From Cyclina sinensis (Eukaryota; Mollusca; Bivalvia; Venerida; Veneridae), in NCBI GenBank assembly GCA_012932295.1, contig JAAONU010000004.1:28374304-28438303 (forward strand): DNA of 64,000 nt, read 5' to 3'. The notes beneath the pieces were generated by a model. That model saw nothing but the letters and a program-made list of their open reading frames with translations, had not been told where the DNA came from and searched no databases. The position numbers and the translations under genes were made by a program. Below, one piece after another: positions 24,001 through 39,000 of this stretch. The number at the start of each line of letters is the position of its first letter. The stretch's first letter is position 1.

Positions 24001-27000
24001 ATCTTAATCTTTCACTAATGCATGTAAGGGCATTGCACAATTACAGAAGATGATATAAAAATAACACTTACTATCAAAATAATAATAATGCTGTTGCTGA
24101 CAAAATTATAATAATAAAATAATAATAATTAATATCACCATTATCATATAACAGATGCTGATAATAACTGGAATAAATAAATAAATAAAGTCAGATTCAA
24201 TTCTTATTGAACATTTAACTACAAATTTCTCTTCTTTGTAGAACATTTTTTTAAACAGTACTGTCATAATGACTTTGTTTTGTTGAAACTCCAATTATAT
24301 ATCTATCTTTTACCATTTTTGAACAAATGCCCAGATATTGTGTATGTGTTGACTTGCAAATACACCTAACCAGTATTGAATATCTCATTAAAAACTGATC
24401 AAAAATTTGATGTAATGTATTTTGTGAAGTGTGCCAATTACTTGGTTCAACAACAGTGTGATTCAGGTGATAAAACTGATACAATGTATATGTACAGAAA
24501 TGAGACCACTATCATAGTACAGTACAGTTGTGGGCTGAAACACTCTCAGCATTATTCTGTTGTCTGTTTTTTTATACAATAAATTGCACACACTGCAATG
24601 AAGTATAAAAAACGCAATAAAATTTGTTTTTCAACTCCTCATGACCAACAATACAAAAATGTCAAGTGAATGCTAAAAAATGTTCTTAGTGATATAAAAT
24701 ACTAAATGCAATTTTTTACATTCACTCCTTGAAATATGTTTGGTTATATTTTTTTTTTTTATGATCCAAAGACCCCAAATATGATACTGTAAATGTCTCT
24801 ATTTTTTGGGGTTGTTGGTTTTGTAAACTAAATTATAAAATTTACCGTCTCATTTATATTATAAAATTAGTATTTAATATTAAACTTCTTTGATCTGTAA
24901 GGATATACTAGGTAGTAATCTGAATATATTTTATTGTGAAACAGAAGTCACCTGCATGTGAAACAGTAATTTCTCAACAATGATCTTGTTGTCATCTGAC
25001 AATGACATTCACAAGAAATACATGGTCTGACTCAATGTTATACATTCTGTTATTTGTCTATTTTAAAACTCACAAAAATAAATGTGAGTACTGAATATAG
25101 AAATAACTTAGAAACAAACTTACAATAAAGGAAATAATTTCTACTAAAGACATGATAACTTGGCTGAATTTTTTTCTTGTTTTTGTCCACCATCTTATGA
25201 AATCTGACAGTTCAAATCACCTATGATACATTTTTTTTTAGACTAAAGGTATTATCTCATTGGTGGAAAACCTTTCTGGTTTTTCTAAAGCATCCAATGA
25301 AATCTGACATGTCAAATCACCTAAGGTTCCTACTTTTGATCTACAGAATGTGTAACATTGTCCAGAATATTTATGCAGCACTTCATTAAAATACTTTCTC
25401 CCTTCACCAAACAAACAAACCCTAAGCCCTGTATAACAGTTAACCTTTATCCTGCTGAAAACAAATTTTTTTAGCAGACAAAACCACTGCAGATTATTAC
25501 TGCCTATCTGTTGAGTTTCATCACAGTCTACACTAATTTGCCCTCCATTCAGTATGTTATTTATACCCCTATAACTGGCTCAGTCCTAACTGAATGCCAA
25601 ATTAAGTCCATTTTCAAATTCCAGCAGGGTATAGGTTAAGCATATAAGATACAACATAAAATAGCTCAAGCTGCAGGATACATGTGCAGAAACAATATTC
25701 ATCTTTCATCAATCACTCATCAATCAATCAATCACTTACACTAGAGAGTTCCACATCAATCTATTGTGTGAAATAAGCAAGCAAACAAAAACACTACATC
25801 AGTAACAAATTTAACTATATTATAAACTATATTTATATCAAAGGAGGCTAGAAAATAAAAAAAATAAAAGTTCATTTACAAAATGCCCTTAAACTGCAAC
25901 CTACACGAGGGCTATTCTCAACTAAGCCTCACCTGAGAAAGGATGTTACTAGTTGACAAATAGTCAAAAAAAAAATTAAACGGCAGTAAGGATATCACAG
26001 GCAGCCAACTATAATTCAAATAAGACTAAGCGAGTAGCAAAATTAAGTATACCCATTAACATGATCCAAAAATAAAGGCTTAGATCTTTCTTATCTACAG
26101 TTCCTCGTCTTATAACTACATGTTATAAGTTCTCAGTTGTTTATCTATCAAATTTTGTCTAAGTAAAAAAACTTGAGAGTAAAACATTATATTCACAGTA
26201 CTGCCAACATATTTTTATTTTTTATTTTAAACAAGTTATTTATACTTTCTGTACAAGCAGAAAAAGTCTGACGAATTACACTGTTCAATAATAGTAACTG
26301 ACAATACTAATACATAACACACACAAAAAAAATTCTGTAAAGAATTTTTTTCTGTAAGAAAAAGAAAACAACCTGAAGAGTCTTTTAATTTTCTTTAAAT
26401 CCTTGAAGAATGACATTTACTTTCTTTTTTTTCCACACTACATTTATACATGCAGGACACATGTGGAAGGTTTGGAGGTATCAGCAGTGTCTTTAATTGG
26501 AAGATTATTTATTCATGAATGATTATCTTAAATTTAGAGTTTCAAGTACCCAACTTTACTACTTTTACTCTTTAATGAATTAATCATACTGAAGACATAG
26601 CAGCACTTCATGGATTGTCATAAACCACATCTTTACAAATACATGACGAAGTGAGATAATACTGGGATCTACATAGGCAGAACAAAGTTCAATATTTCAG
26701 TTTGACAATGCAACTAAGAGAAAATACTGTAAACTTATTCTAAGCTTTGAACATGCTGACACCCAAGAAAATGTGTTAGATTTATTTTATTCTTTGGTAT
26801 TCCAGTTTCAACTTTTTAGTTTGATTATCCAAATAAGGCACTGTCTTGAAATAAAGTATAACCATTAAGTTAATATTCTATGGAAGAGAAATCAAAGATG
26901 ACCCACAAAGATAACTACACAAATCTCTACTCTAAATCTATACCTTTTTCCAATCTAACACTAAAAACTAGGAGGGACAACTCTGAAAGAAGTTAAAAAA

Positions 27001-30000
27001 AGGGAGGTAACTTACGTAACAGAAACATATCGGCTCTGCTCTCTTTCCAAACTTTCCCGCAACTTGGAAACTTGTGTCTGCAGAGCTGTGACAGTAGTCT
27101 GAAGGTCAAGGTTGGAAGTTTTCTCCTGGTTCAGAAGTCCGGAGAGTTCGCCACTGCGGTTACGTTCTGAGTCGAGACTTGTCCGCAAATCCTCTTGTAA
27201 CACCTTTTCTTGCTGGATCTTAAACTCTAGCAATTGAACTGAAATACAATAATATCAAGAGTTAAAAAATCTCAACGACATTTCCATAACTTGTAAAACT
27301 TCTACTTCTGCACTATACCTCTGAAACATAAAGTGTTGTTCGAGTATGTATACAGACATCACAGGCCAAAAACAGTTTTCAATTCTACGTATCAATTTTG
27401 GCAAAAATTACATCACTTACTGCCAAAACTCCATGCTGGCTCTGAATGAATTAAATTTTTTTGTGTATTTTTCAGTGTGTTAAATACGAACTGAAAGGTA
27501 AAGCAAGAAAGAAATTGTACAATCAATAAAAAATCTATTTTGTCACTGTAATTAAAACAAAAATACAACAATAAAATAATGAAAAAGAGCTAAAACATAG
27601 ATAATTTATAATAAGGACCTTTTAACAATGAAATAAAGATGTGATACATGGGTGCATGTAAAAAGTTTCAAACAGACTTATTTATAAAGACATTCAAAAT
27701 TATCTTTGAGAAAATGATGTCCACCTGTCAAATCTCGAACAACTTCAGTAAAAGGATCTCTCTCCATACAGTCTGTGTTTTCATACTCCTTCATTTTTCC
27801 ATCTCGTATTCAAATGAATATATTTCTACCCTTTACTTCCTTCATATCTCTTATAACAAAAAGTTTTGGAACCACCAATTTTAGCTTTATTTTGTATACT
27901 AAAGATGTACTTCTTTTCTTTTTCCCTATTGCATCCTCGTCAATACGACTATACTCTATCAGTCCAACAAATAACAAAAAACTAACTAATAACTTACAAA
28001 TATTTCACATCACATTAATTTTTGTTTCTCTTTACTGTAGATATATGCCATCTTACACAAGTCTATCTTTGAAACATTCTTTTTTTATTCCAGTTCTTCA
28101 ACTATCAAGTTGTACAAAACCAAATATTTTTAGCACAAAATATCTGAATGACTCTCAATGATCTAAAATCCTTTCTTTTTATTAATACTGAAACAGTATT
28201 GAAAAGGTGGTGTACAAAATAATTCCGAAAGCCTCTGCCCCATTGCCCTACAAAAAAATATTTCAAAAATCTGCTACAAATTACTGCTGTATCAATCCCC
28301 TTAAACTTGCATCAAACGGCTGACAGATTATTCATTTAAGCCAACCATTGGTTCAGGGATTATTTACGGAGTTAGGTAAGCATGAAAAAGGTCTGTGATA
28401 ATCATCATACATTAACATCGTAAACTGTCAATAATCTAAACAAACAAAACTTGACTGACCGATCACCAATACATAACCATCAATACCTTTTATAAACATA
28501 TTATCAAGATGTGAACAGATATTTCAAATAATCTTTATGAAGTGATATTCTTACCTCAACAATGTAAATATAAATAAAGTCAAACTGTAGTATTTTCACA
28601 AAACAAACTGTACCAAAAGAAGTCAATGTATTTCAAATGTTAATAAAGACAATTCTTTTATTTTCCAAATTTATCATGCCTAAAGATAATCTGTGTGTGA
28701 CTGTAAATAAACTGTTTTCTTTTCTTTCAACAAAAAGAAAATCCAAGTATGTAATGAAGATTTTGAAGCTTTACATGTATGACAATAATTTATGTCATTC
28801 ATGAACATTTAATTTTTCAAGATTCATTTTTTTGTACATATAATTATAAAGGTTATGCTTTTTTTAGGGATGGCAACGAATACCAAAATCAATACTCGAG
28901 TACTCGGTCATTTTTCCAATCGAGTACTCGGTTACTCGGATGATTTCCAATGATCTTCAAAGTTTTATCACACAATATCAACACCGTCTGCAAGCTACTT
29001 TCGTTTTCTTTTTAAATTCATACAATTCGTAACTATAAATACGACTGCAAGGGAGGTAACTTAAAATAACCAATTTACAACGTTTTAATTAATGCAATAT
29101 CAAGTTTAAAACATGTATAACAGTTCATATATCTTTTTTTCTTCTTGAAATAATAAAGACTGATCAGCAGCAATGGATAAAGCTAGCAAATACATAATAA
29201 ATTTAAACATGAGAGATCGTCAATGACAGCAATTATATATATATATATGTTTTATAATTATAAATAAATGTTTGACATTTCAAGAACAATATTCTCGTAT
29301 TTTTCTCTAAGTACAGTGTCTTTATTCGAAGAAAATTAAACACTTTTCTATGAGTTCATCTTAACATCTTTTACACAGTTGATAACTTAGTGTTCATGCA
29401 AGCATACGTGTTACAGCACTACGCTGTACTTTTGTCTACACATCAGTTTCTTTTTAATATTTCGCGTCAATATTTAACAACACTGGCTCTGTTTTTATTG
29501 AGGAAAATGATCTTATCTACAAGTTCACATGAAAGTCTGTTTCTTCTAAGCAAAATCTTTATCAAGATATAAAAAGTTAATGATATTTCTTGATTTATAT
29601 GCGTAAATAAGAAAAGGGAGTTACTCTCCATTATTGAGTAAAGAAAAACAAACGTTTAATCGGGTGTAATTACAACCTTTAATCTAACATTCATAATAGC
29701 AATCCGGCCCTTTGCTGTTTTCAAAACAGTTACCTTAAAACAAGTTTACAAGGCTACAAACTGTAACACAATTAAAGATAATTAAATATCATAAGAGGCC
29801 AAATGATGTAAGCGACACAGGTGTTCAATCCCATGCGCGTGTCAAACTGTTAATTTACGATATCATTTTCGCACCTCTGCAAGGATGTTTTGATTGCATT
29901 TAACAGATATTTATGAAGATACATGTACATCTCCGAATTTCTGAACTAATTGGATACACCAATCTTTCTAAATTGCCAAAAATAGAAATTATATATTTTT

Positions 30001-33000
30001 TCCGAGTAATCGAATATCATTTGCGTTAACCGATATTCGGACGTTCGATCGAGTACTCGGTTAACCGGTTACTCGTTGCCATCCCTAGTTTTTTTCCTCT
30101 CTGTTAAGGTTATTCTTTGACTGGGTGTGAGTATTGGGGGAAATAATGTGATTCGTTTAAGTGCCAACTTCAACCAGTGCCAATGTTACTTTTACTCCCC
30201 AAAAAAACTGGTATCATCTAGATATTAATTTTTTTGCATAATTAAAATACACTAGCCATTCTTAACTATTTGTTTTCACCAATTTTGTGCTACATAACAA
30301 ATTCCAAGTGTTACTCCCTTAACCACATTGACTAAACAAACAAATCCCTCTACACCCCTTGAAACACAGAAAACGGTCTAAAAATACAAAGTAATGATGC
30401 TCTTATACCAAAACAAACAAATTTCTTAAAGCCTTTTAAGCATGAAACAATCAGTCCTACAGTCTAAGTACATTGCTCAACCTTAAGACAAGAATAAGAA
30501 TAACTGAGCTATTATCATTTATCTATAATTATACACAATTTATTGAAACTTTATCTTACTGAAACAAGTAAATGCTTATAACTTTCATTTAATAAGATTC
30601 CAGTTCTACTATGAAAATTCGTAACTGTTATCTCCTTGTCTTCATGATTCTCAATTCAACAATCCTTTCTTTTGCAAGCTTAAGTCACAAAATCTCTAAC
30701 AAATATAAAATACCACTAAATTCATGAAAAATATTCTAACGGCTAGACATATATTATTAAAATAACTCTTCTACTAACTATATTTTTATAAAACAGTTCA
30801 TACCCATTCTTAGCACTGACAATGGATCTCTTAAACCTGCCATGAAAAATTTTGACAATGGATTACTTCCCCTTGTTTTGGCTTCCATTTGTTTGCACCT
30901 TTCAAACACATCAATCTTTTAAGGTAAGTGAAAGGTCTGTGGTAGCAAACAGTGCAAATATTATATTTATCACACTATCAACTACATAGTTTCATAATGA
31001 ATTATCTCCCTTCCTGAATTTATTTCTACACCAGGAAGAGTTACTCCCCCTGTGCACTCTTCTTACCTCCAGCAGATATAAAATCAATAGGTTCTGGTTC
31101 TTTGGGAAGATCTAGAAGTGAAGAGCAGTGTTCAATTGAGGAATGGCAAACTTCATTTCAAACTTTTTTTTTTTTAATCTAATTTCAAGACATATTCAAT
31201 ATTTTATATTTTCACTGAATATTTAAAAAGCTAGAGCCATTCTGAAAGTATTTGTTTTCAGAATGAAGTTTCTGAAAATCATTTCTATTAGAGGTAAATA
31301 CTGAAATAGATTTTTTGGGGGGATGTAAAAAAAATGATCATACACATGCTGAGGTAAAATGACACAGGTTTTCCTGCCTGCATTAAACAAAGCAAGGACA
31401 TTCTGGTGACAAAAAGACAGAGAAATCAGAAGTACATATATAAACTTTACAACTGTTCAGAATGATTATTAAACAACAATACAAAATTTTATAACAATTT
31501 TATGAGAAAACTTAAATACATATTGAGCTCCACTGTCTGAAAACCAACTCTGAAACATACTTAGTCGATAAGAAATTCAACAACAATCAGACTAGTTTAG
31601 ATTATCTAACAGTGAAATAATGCCCTCAATATCTAGAATTCTTTAGCCAAAACTGCCTTTTCTGGGTTTAACTGTGATGCAGAAGTCCAAAAGTTGGTTT
31701 TCAATAAAACAGGAGCAAGTTTACAGATCACATTTATGGTGTTTAGGATAAACAAGTATAATATACCAATTCCAGGAAAATTAATGTAAACATATCAGAT
31801 ACTGTTTCAGTATGTTAACATTGACAAAATGTTTCCAGATGAATATTTTACACAGATCCAGAAGTACAATAAAATGTAAATAGTGTAGTCAAAGTTAAGA
31901 CATAAAACACAGAATGTAAAAGATAGGTTACTGGAGGGAAAGAACCACGCTGCATTGACTTACCTACATATTCGGTGTCGCTAGTTTCATCGGAGTCTTA
32001 AAACAAATTATCTATTTTGAAAAATCATTTCTGATTTAGTAACACTTTACACCTTTCACTTTGTACAAATACCTTCTAAACAAATTTATTTCCCAAAAAT
32101 AAAAAGAACTTGTGTAGGACGACTGAAAATATTCATTTTCCCCAAGGTTGATTTCCTTTCAATTTATAATTATCCTGAAAAGGGCAGAAAATTATTCTAG
32201 AGGATACCAGGGCAGACCAGTATATAGTTGGTCATGAATGTAAGCTGTTAAGTCTACTCTGATAATGCAAATTGATTTTTTTTTCCTTAACCCTGAACAT
32301 GCTAAAACTTTGTAATGAATTTGCCCAGATTTGAATTTGGAACAGTCCATTCAAAGTTTAAGGGATTTCAATATCAAAATACAAAAATAGAGCTACCAAC
32401 AGTATAGAACCTGGTCAGACTGCACGGATGTGCATGCTGGCCTGGCTCTATACTGGTGGCAAAGGCTAATCCCTTTCGGTTCCAGCAGGTTAAGGGTTAA
32501 AAACTATACAGGCAGTGGTAGTATTGACTCTATGGCAAGAGTTGGGTAGCCTTCTGCAGAAGTATGGTAAAATTTTGAATGAAGCTAATTCAACAAGCTT
32601 ACATATCTATGTTGTATTGAATTGATATGAAATCTATGTTTACACCCCGAAACAAAGTCACACAGAAAACTTAATAATTGTCTTAATAAAAGTGAAAACA
32701 AAACACACTCACTCTCTCTCTCACACTATACTACATATGGTAGATAATTACCTTCACGCTTCAGTTGTCTTTCCTTCTTCAATGACATGTCTTCTGTGTT
32801 TGTAACCTTGTCCGCAAGACGATCTCTCTCTTCTTGGTGATGCATTCGTGTTATAGTGGCATGTGCACGTAAATCTCGTATCTCTGCCAGCATGGACTGC
32901 CTGTCTGCATTGAAAATCTGGCCAATGGCATCATGGTGATGGGATTCCTGCAATGAAGAGGTTAGTCTGGTACAAAAACTATACTATCAAATCAAAACGG

Positions 33001-36000
33001 TTACTGACTGAAGTTCTGAGCCAAAGACTTAAATTCTAAAGAAAATACAACAATGTTAAAATGACTTGTACATCTCAAATTCTGGACCAGTTTTAATTTG
33101 GCTTGCACAAGCAATTAATGAATTTCCCTTAAATCAGAGACACTCTTATTTCAAATTACATGTAGGCCTTTCAAAAGCCTCACCATGGTCCTGATTTTTT
33201 GTTCCAACCTCTGTATTTCATCCACATTGCTGGAGGGGTGTGACAGAACATGTGACCTGAGTTCAGCCAGTAAGGTTTCTCGCTCCTTAGTGAACACATA
33301 ACCGATGGCACGGAGCAACTCTGCCCTCCAATCAGAGCCTTCCACAGTCTGAAACAGACAATATCATTGGATATAATGTTATTTCTTGCTGTTTCAAAAA
33401 TTCTGATTGGTCACTGTTTGGTGCTGGGGAGGCAAAGCAACTCAATTGTCATGCATTCATATCAAAACAGAATAAAAATTTATGAATGCAATTAGTTTTG
33501 TTCTTCCTGCATCATTCTTCATTTCAAATCATGCTAATTCATATATGTTCTGCAATCAGCCTTCAAAGAGAACAAAAGTGGATTCATACATGCATTCTCA
33601 CCTATTAAAGGCTGACTTATGATAATGCTATCTTCCTTCCTGACCAAATCAATTTCTAAATAAATTCTTAACTTAGCTCATAAAAAACAAAGCCACCATG
33701 TTGTAAATATTAGATTTGTTCATAATTATAATGTTTGAAATTTCTGATACATCATTACATAACTTAGCTCATAAAGAAATAAATTTACCATCTTGTAAAC
33801 ATCAGATTTGTTCTATAATGAATAACTAAGCATGCCTAAGAAAAGTTTAAACATACAAAGGAACAGGCGATATAACAAGATAGATTTATCACTTGAAATC
33901 CTGTAATACAGACATTAGCATGCAATATACATGTACATTACTTAATAAGTAGGATAATAAAGCAATTACAAATGGTTTCAACAGGAAGAAATATAATATG
34001 TAGAACTAACAGCGAGGGCAGTTTGACACTGTCTGAATTAACAAGTCTGTTAAGAGAACATGCAAATACAACAGAGCATAGGAAGATATCCTGAGTATTT
34101 TTATCAATTTTTTTTCACTTTACGATATATTCTAATTTGAATCAAAAAAAATTAACAGACTTTCAGATTTCCTACATTCTTAATTATTTCAATTATTTTC
34201 AGTTAAATTCTTTGTACACTTTCTAAAAGACTTACTTCTTAATATAAAAGACAAATGCTAATCTCTGTATAGCAATTACTTGATCATTTAAAGCCATTAC
34301 ACCATGTGTTCTATCAATCTATATCAATCAGGCAGAATCAAAAGCAAAAAGTAAGCTAAGATAAAAACTTTAAAAATACAACTTTGAAAAAAAAACCAAA
34401 AAACAACCAAATTAACTAAATTAAAATGCTTCAAAACAGCCATTCAAAACTAAAAAACAACTACATTAAAGCTTCAAAAATTCCAAACCCACAATTTTTT
34501 TTTATTTCACAACAAACAATACACAAAACACACACTTTTGTATTAGCACATTATCACAGAAAAAGACAATTCAAATCACAATCAAAATCCCATTTCTTAA
34601 TTTTTTTTTTTACATATTTCAACATCACAAGTGTTACTCATTTTCAACCACTAGTGTTCTGGACAACAACAGGTCATGTTTAATACACTTACCATATCAT
34701 CATCATCATCATTAACCTCGTCATCCTCCTGTGTTAGTGAATATAGGGTGAAATATACATGGATTTTCTTATCAAACACATGCTTTTCATGATGCTCCTA
34801 GTGCAATCTATTACTTGTTACAGTGCAATCCATTTTTTTTAAAAAGCAATCCATTACTTTTTTAAAGCATTTCATGCCATTTTCTATTTCCAGTTAATAA
34901 GCCCAACATAAAATATAATATAAATTTGTTTTTGGTTTAAGAAAAAAATTGTTCAGATTAAATTGTTATAAATGTAGTGCAAGGTACATGTATACTGGTA
35001 ACTTTGTGATCAGGTCTATAGTTGTGATAAGCACATACAAATTCTTGTCCACTTTTGAGTGAACAGTAAGTCATTCCATTTCAAAACTGTTTTAACTAAC
35101 AGAGCTGCATTTGATTAACATTTTTATGAACAAAAATAGATTAACAAAATCTCAATTGTTTAAGCTGAGAGGTGAAAGTGTAAAATTTCTATTTGCTTAG
35201 AACATTTTCGCTTTCATCCTGTGTGAAGTACATAGCTTTCAAAAAGGAGTTACCTTGGACAAGCAACTATGTCAGCACTGCTTATTGACTCAAGTTTATC
35301 ATGATATTTCATTAAAATGTAAAGGCAAAAATTCTACTGCAGGCTCACCTTATCAAGGCCTCGAAGTTTGTGTGTTTGTGACAGGAGATCTTTAAGGGAC
35401 TGGATTGTAGAGAGCAAAGTTTGTCGCTCATTTTCCCAGCCAGCTTTCATGGATTCTAAGTCAGCATCCGGTGGTACTGGCTGAGACTGGCTTCGGTTGA
35501 GGAATTCCAGCTCTGAGATTGTCAAAACCTGTACTCCTTCATTGTGAAGACGTCGAAGAATGCCCTGAAATTGTAAAATTTTTATTTATATATCCGTAAA
35601 GCTGGACTGCTCTACCAAACTCTGTTCGCACTGCACTGTAGTGTTCTGATACAGATGCTACTGATATTTCATATCTGTTAACTTCATGGACAATTTTGAT
35701 ATGAAATGGATGAATATAAATTAAATATGATTTTGAAAATCTTGCATGTGACTACATTATACAGACTTCTTTTTGCATGTAACTGACAGCAGAAGGGATA
35801 TCATTTTACAAAGAATTATAGTAGAAATTTTAAGATTCTGTAATGAATAAATATTTCGTTTTTCTTACCTGTAATTTTTCTGACATTGGTTCAGCACCAT
35901 GTCCATTTACCATGGCACGATCAGCTCCAACCCCTTCCTGCCTCTGTCGCTGCTGACGATCGTAAAATGACCTGTCATCTGAAAATTGAACACAGAACAC

Positions 36001-39000
36001 TTTTAACTTATTCACCAACAGAAATGTGAATTTACAATACACTACTGGGAACTGAAAGGTTCAATATAAATGGTAAATTCATTGCAGTATTCAGTATTCA
36101 ACATGAATTTCACATTTGACTTCATGTATTCAAAATCACACAAAAAGATAATTATTATCTCCTTTTCAACTTCTCTAAATATCTTACTCTTAAGAAAACC
36201 ATAATCCTTGTATATCAGCATTCAAGAGCTTATCAACAAGTTTGTGTGTAATGATAAATCAATTTCTTATAAACTATTTCTAGGTTCCAACTCTTATCTA
36301 GATCAGTACAGTTATGAAAAGGAAATCCAGTTCTTAAAGAGTGGTTTCCCCAAAAGCAAGGAGAACAGGAGGGAGGTGCAATTAATTTGTAACACGTTAT
36401 ATGCCCTAAGGGTGTTTTTTTAAGTATGATGTATCTGTGATAAAAGGGAGGAAACCTTAGGCTTTGGAATTAGATGATTTGCTTTAAATTTTGAATTTTT
36501 TGTTTTTGATTTATCATATTTTCATTTTTAACATTTTATAATTTCAATTTTAGAGTTTTATAGATCTTTATCATATCTGAATTTTAGGTTTTATAATTTG
36601 TACAAATGTCAGTCTTTCAGAAGTTATGATGTTCATGCTGTGATGCATGGTTATCAAGTTATAGTGCAGAAATATTGATTGTTTAGTTGATTGTCACCTT
36701 GACCTTTTATGTACTTATCCCAAACAGCAATCATCCTAAGAACTTCGAAGTATGTATGGGAAGTAGTTGTTAAGTTATACAGCAGAAATTCTTTTCAGTG
36801 TTTAGGTCATTGTGACCTTGACATCTGAGCTACTGATCCTCTAAGATGTACGGGGGTCATTTTCTCAATGTAATCAATCATCATATGAAGTTTGAAGTCT
36901 GTATGACAAATGGTTATGAAGTTTTACAACAGAAATAGTTTTCAGTGTTTACGTCACTGTGACTTGACCTTTGACCTACTAACCCCAAAAATCAATAGGG
37001 ACATTCACTCAATGTGTGCAACCATTATATGAATTTTGAAGTCTCTATGACAAATGGTTGTTGAGTTAAAGAGTGTTAATTATTCTGAACATTTAGGTCA
37101 CTGTGAGTTTGACTTTTGACATACTGACCCCAAAATGTATAGGGGTTATCCACTCAAAGTGTGCAATCATGATATAAAGTTTGAAGTCTCTATAGCAAAT
37201 GATTGTCAAGTTACATGGTGGAAATGGTTTTCAATGTTAAGATAACTGTGACCTTGACCTACTTACTCCAAAATTAATATGGGTCATCCACTCAATGTGG
37301 GCAATAATCATATTAAGTTAAAAGACTGTAGGCAAAAGAGTTACTCAAGTTATCCTCCAGAAACCAAATTGCTAACGGACGGACAGACTGACTGACAGAC
37401 GCCCAGAACCATAACATAATATGCCCCTTTCTAGCACATAAAAAGTAATGGGGTAAGATAGGTTTTTTCTCTGTTTCTTGGTTGAAATCTCCTAAACATC
37501 AGTATAAGGATTCTGTTACTGCAGCTTAAAAAGAAATGTTTTGAAGTTTTAATGAGATGAAATTTTAATGTTTTCTATAAACAGCTTGTGTAAAATCCTG
37601 ATACAGAATTCTTTATACTTTTAGATTATCCAGAAAACTAGACAATTCAATAAAACCATCATATGCAATGTCAGTGATGTGGAGAACATATTCAAGTTCT
37701 TACCGATATCAATTCCAGCTCGCAACTTCAGAGCTCCCATCTCTTCTTGGTGTTTCAGTACAAGTTTATTGGTTTCGCTCTTGTGTTTGCGTTCCATTTT
37801 CTGTTTCTGTTCACGCAACTTCTCCTCAAGTTCTTGGCCATGTTTTCTCTTGATGTGCTCAATCTCATCCGTGTACTTGATGCGCATCGTGGCTAGCTGG
37901 GTCTCCGTGTCTTGCTTGGCACGCACAGAAAGCTCATGGATGTGTCGCTGATGCTCACTGGATAATTCATCCTTCAGGTTCATTACCTTCTGCATATGAA
38001 ATATTGTTACACTACATATAACTTAACACTCATTTTTCAGTTATAACTTGAAAGTAACTGAGAAATTATGAAGAAAATATGTTATCTTATACATGTAATT
38101 ATAAAAAGAATTGAAAAAAACCCATGTTGGCTGTGACAGTAATGTAACCACAGTTTCAGTAACAAGTAGACCTGTTAACAAAGCTAAAAGCAGATATTAA
38201 ACACACATGTTATGTTTTGTGAGGTACGTATTTAGCCCTTCGAAAACACACTAGTTTACAATACTAAAGATTAACATCTCATAACCTAAAAGATTTTATA
38301 TCTATTAGAATACACTCAAAACTTTTTTTGGAAAAATATATGGTTAAATTCACACTGCAAGTGCTACCATTTACCACATGAAGTCATTTAAAAACCTTTA
38401 TATTTCTGACTGGTTCAAAGTTAAATCAAACTTGCCTGCACAAAATCTCGTGCTGAGATATCTGAGGATGACCTATAAAGCTGAAGCTCTTCCTCTGCAT
38501 GTTCAAGCTTTCTTTTCAATTCATTCAAGTTTTCTTCACTTGGTATCATACCATATCTTACTTCACCAGAGTCCCTACGATCCTCTGGGTAAGTTCTATA
38601 CCCTGTATCACCTTGACCAATATCTGACCTTGCTCCAGCTTCCATGGTAGCAATGTCACTAGCTGGGATGCCATCCTCATCTAGCCTTTCTCCCCTCTGA
38701 ATCTGCATCAATGCAGTTTTTGTAATTAGTAATTCCCTTCTCAACTGATGAATATATCTTTCAGCTTCTGTTGATACAGCCTGACCTTGACTTTCAAACT
38801 CTTGTGACCTTGATGTAGATATTTCTTGACCTTCACTTGGGTGCTGTCTTTGGTAGTGTGCCCTTTCATCTTGTAAATGATCAGCTTCACTTCTCCTATG
38901 ACCTTGACCTGTGCGACTTTCTGTTTCCTGACTAAAGCGTGGTCTTATGTTCCCATCTGTGTCATATAAAGCACCACTATCATCAACATAACGTTCAGAG

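Larger units (their letters stand above)
22345..27015 (-). other. Large AKAP9 intron: no further exon seen
   Basis: About 4.7 kb of AT-rich DNA between the candidate alternative exon and w26. It contains AAT/ATA microsatellite-like runs near 24080-24190, a tRNA-like fragment near 23811-23886 and a TTAA-flanked miniature element at 25440-25639. I found no additional exon with protein-like composition and acceptable splice sites. Confidence 0.5.

Noticed and set aside
27648..28161. Two + strand frames
   Set aside because: Low-complexity translation of T-rich intron; no other support.
36208..36423. 71-residue + strand frame in the intron between w18 and w19
   Set aside because: No recognisable family, no neighbours with matching splice sites; likely chance.
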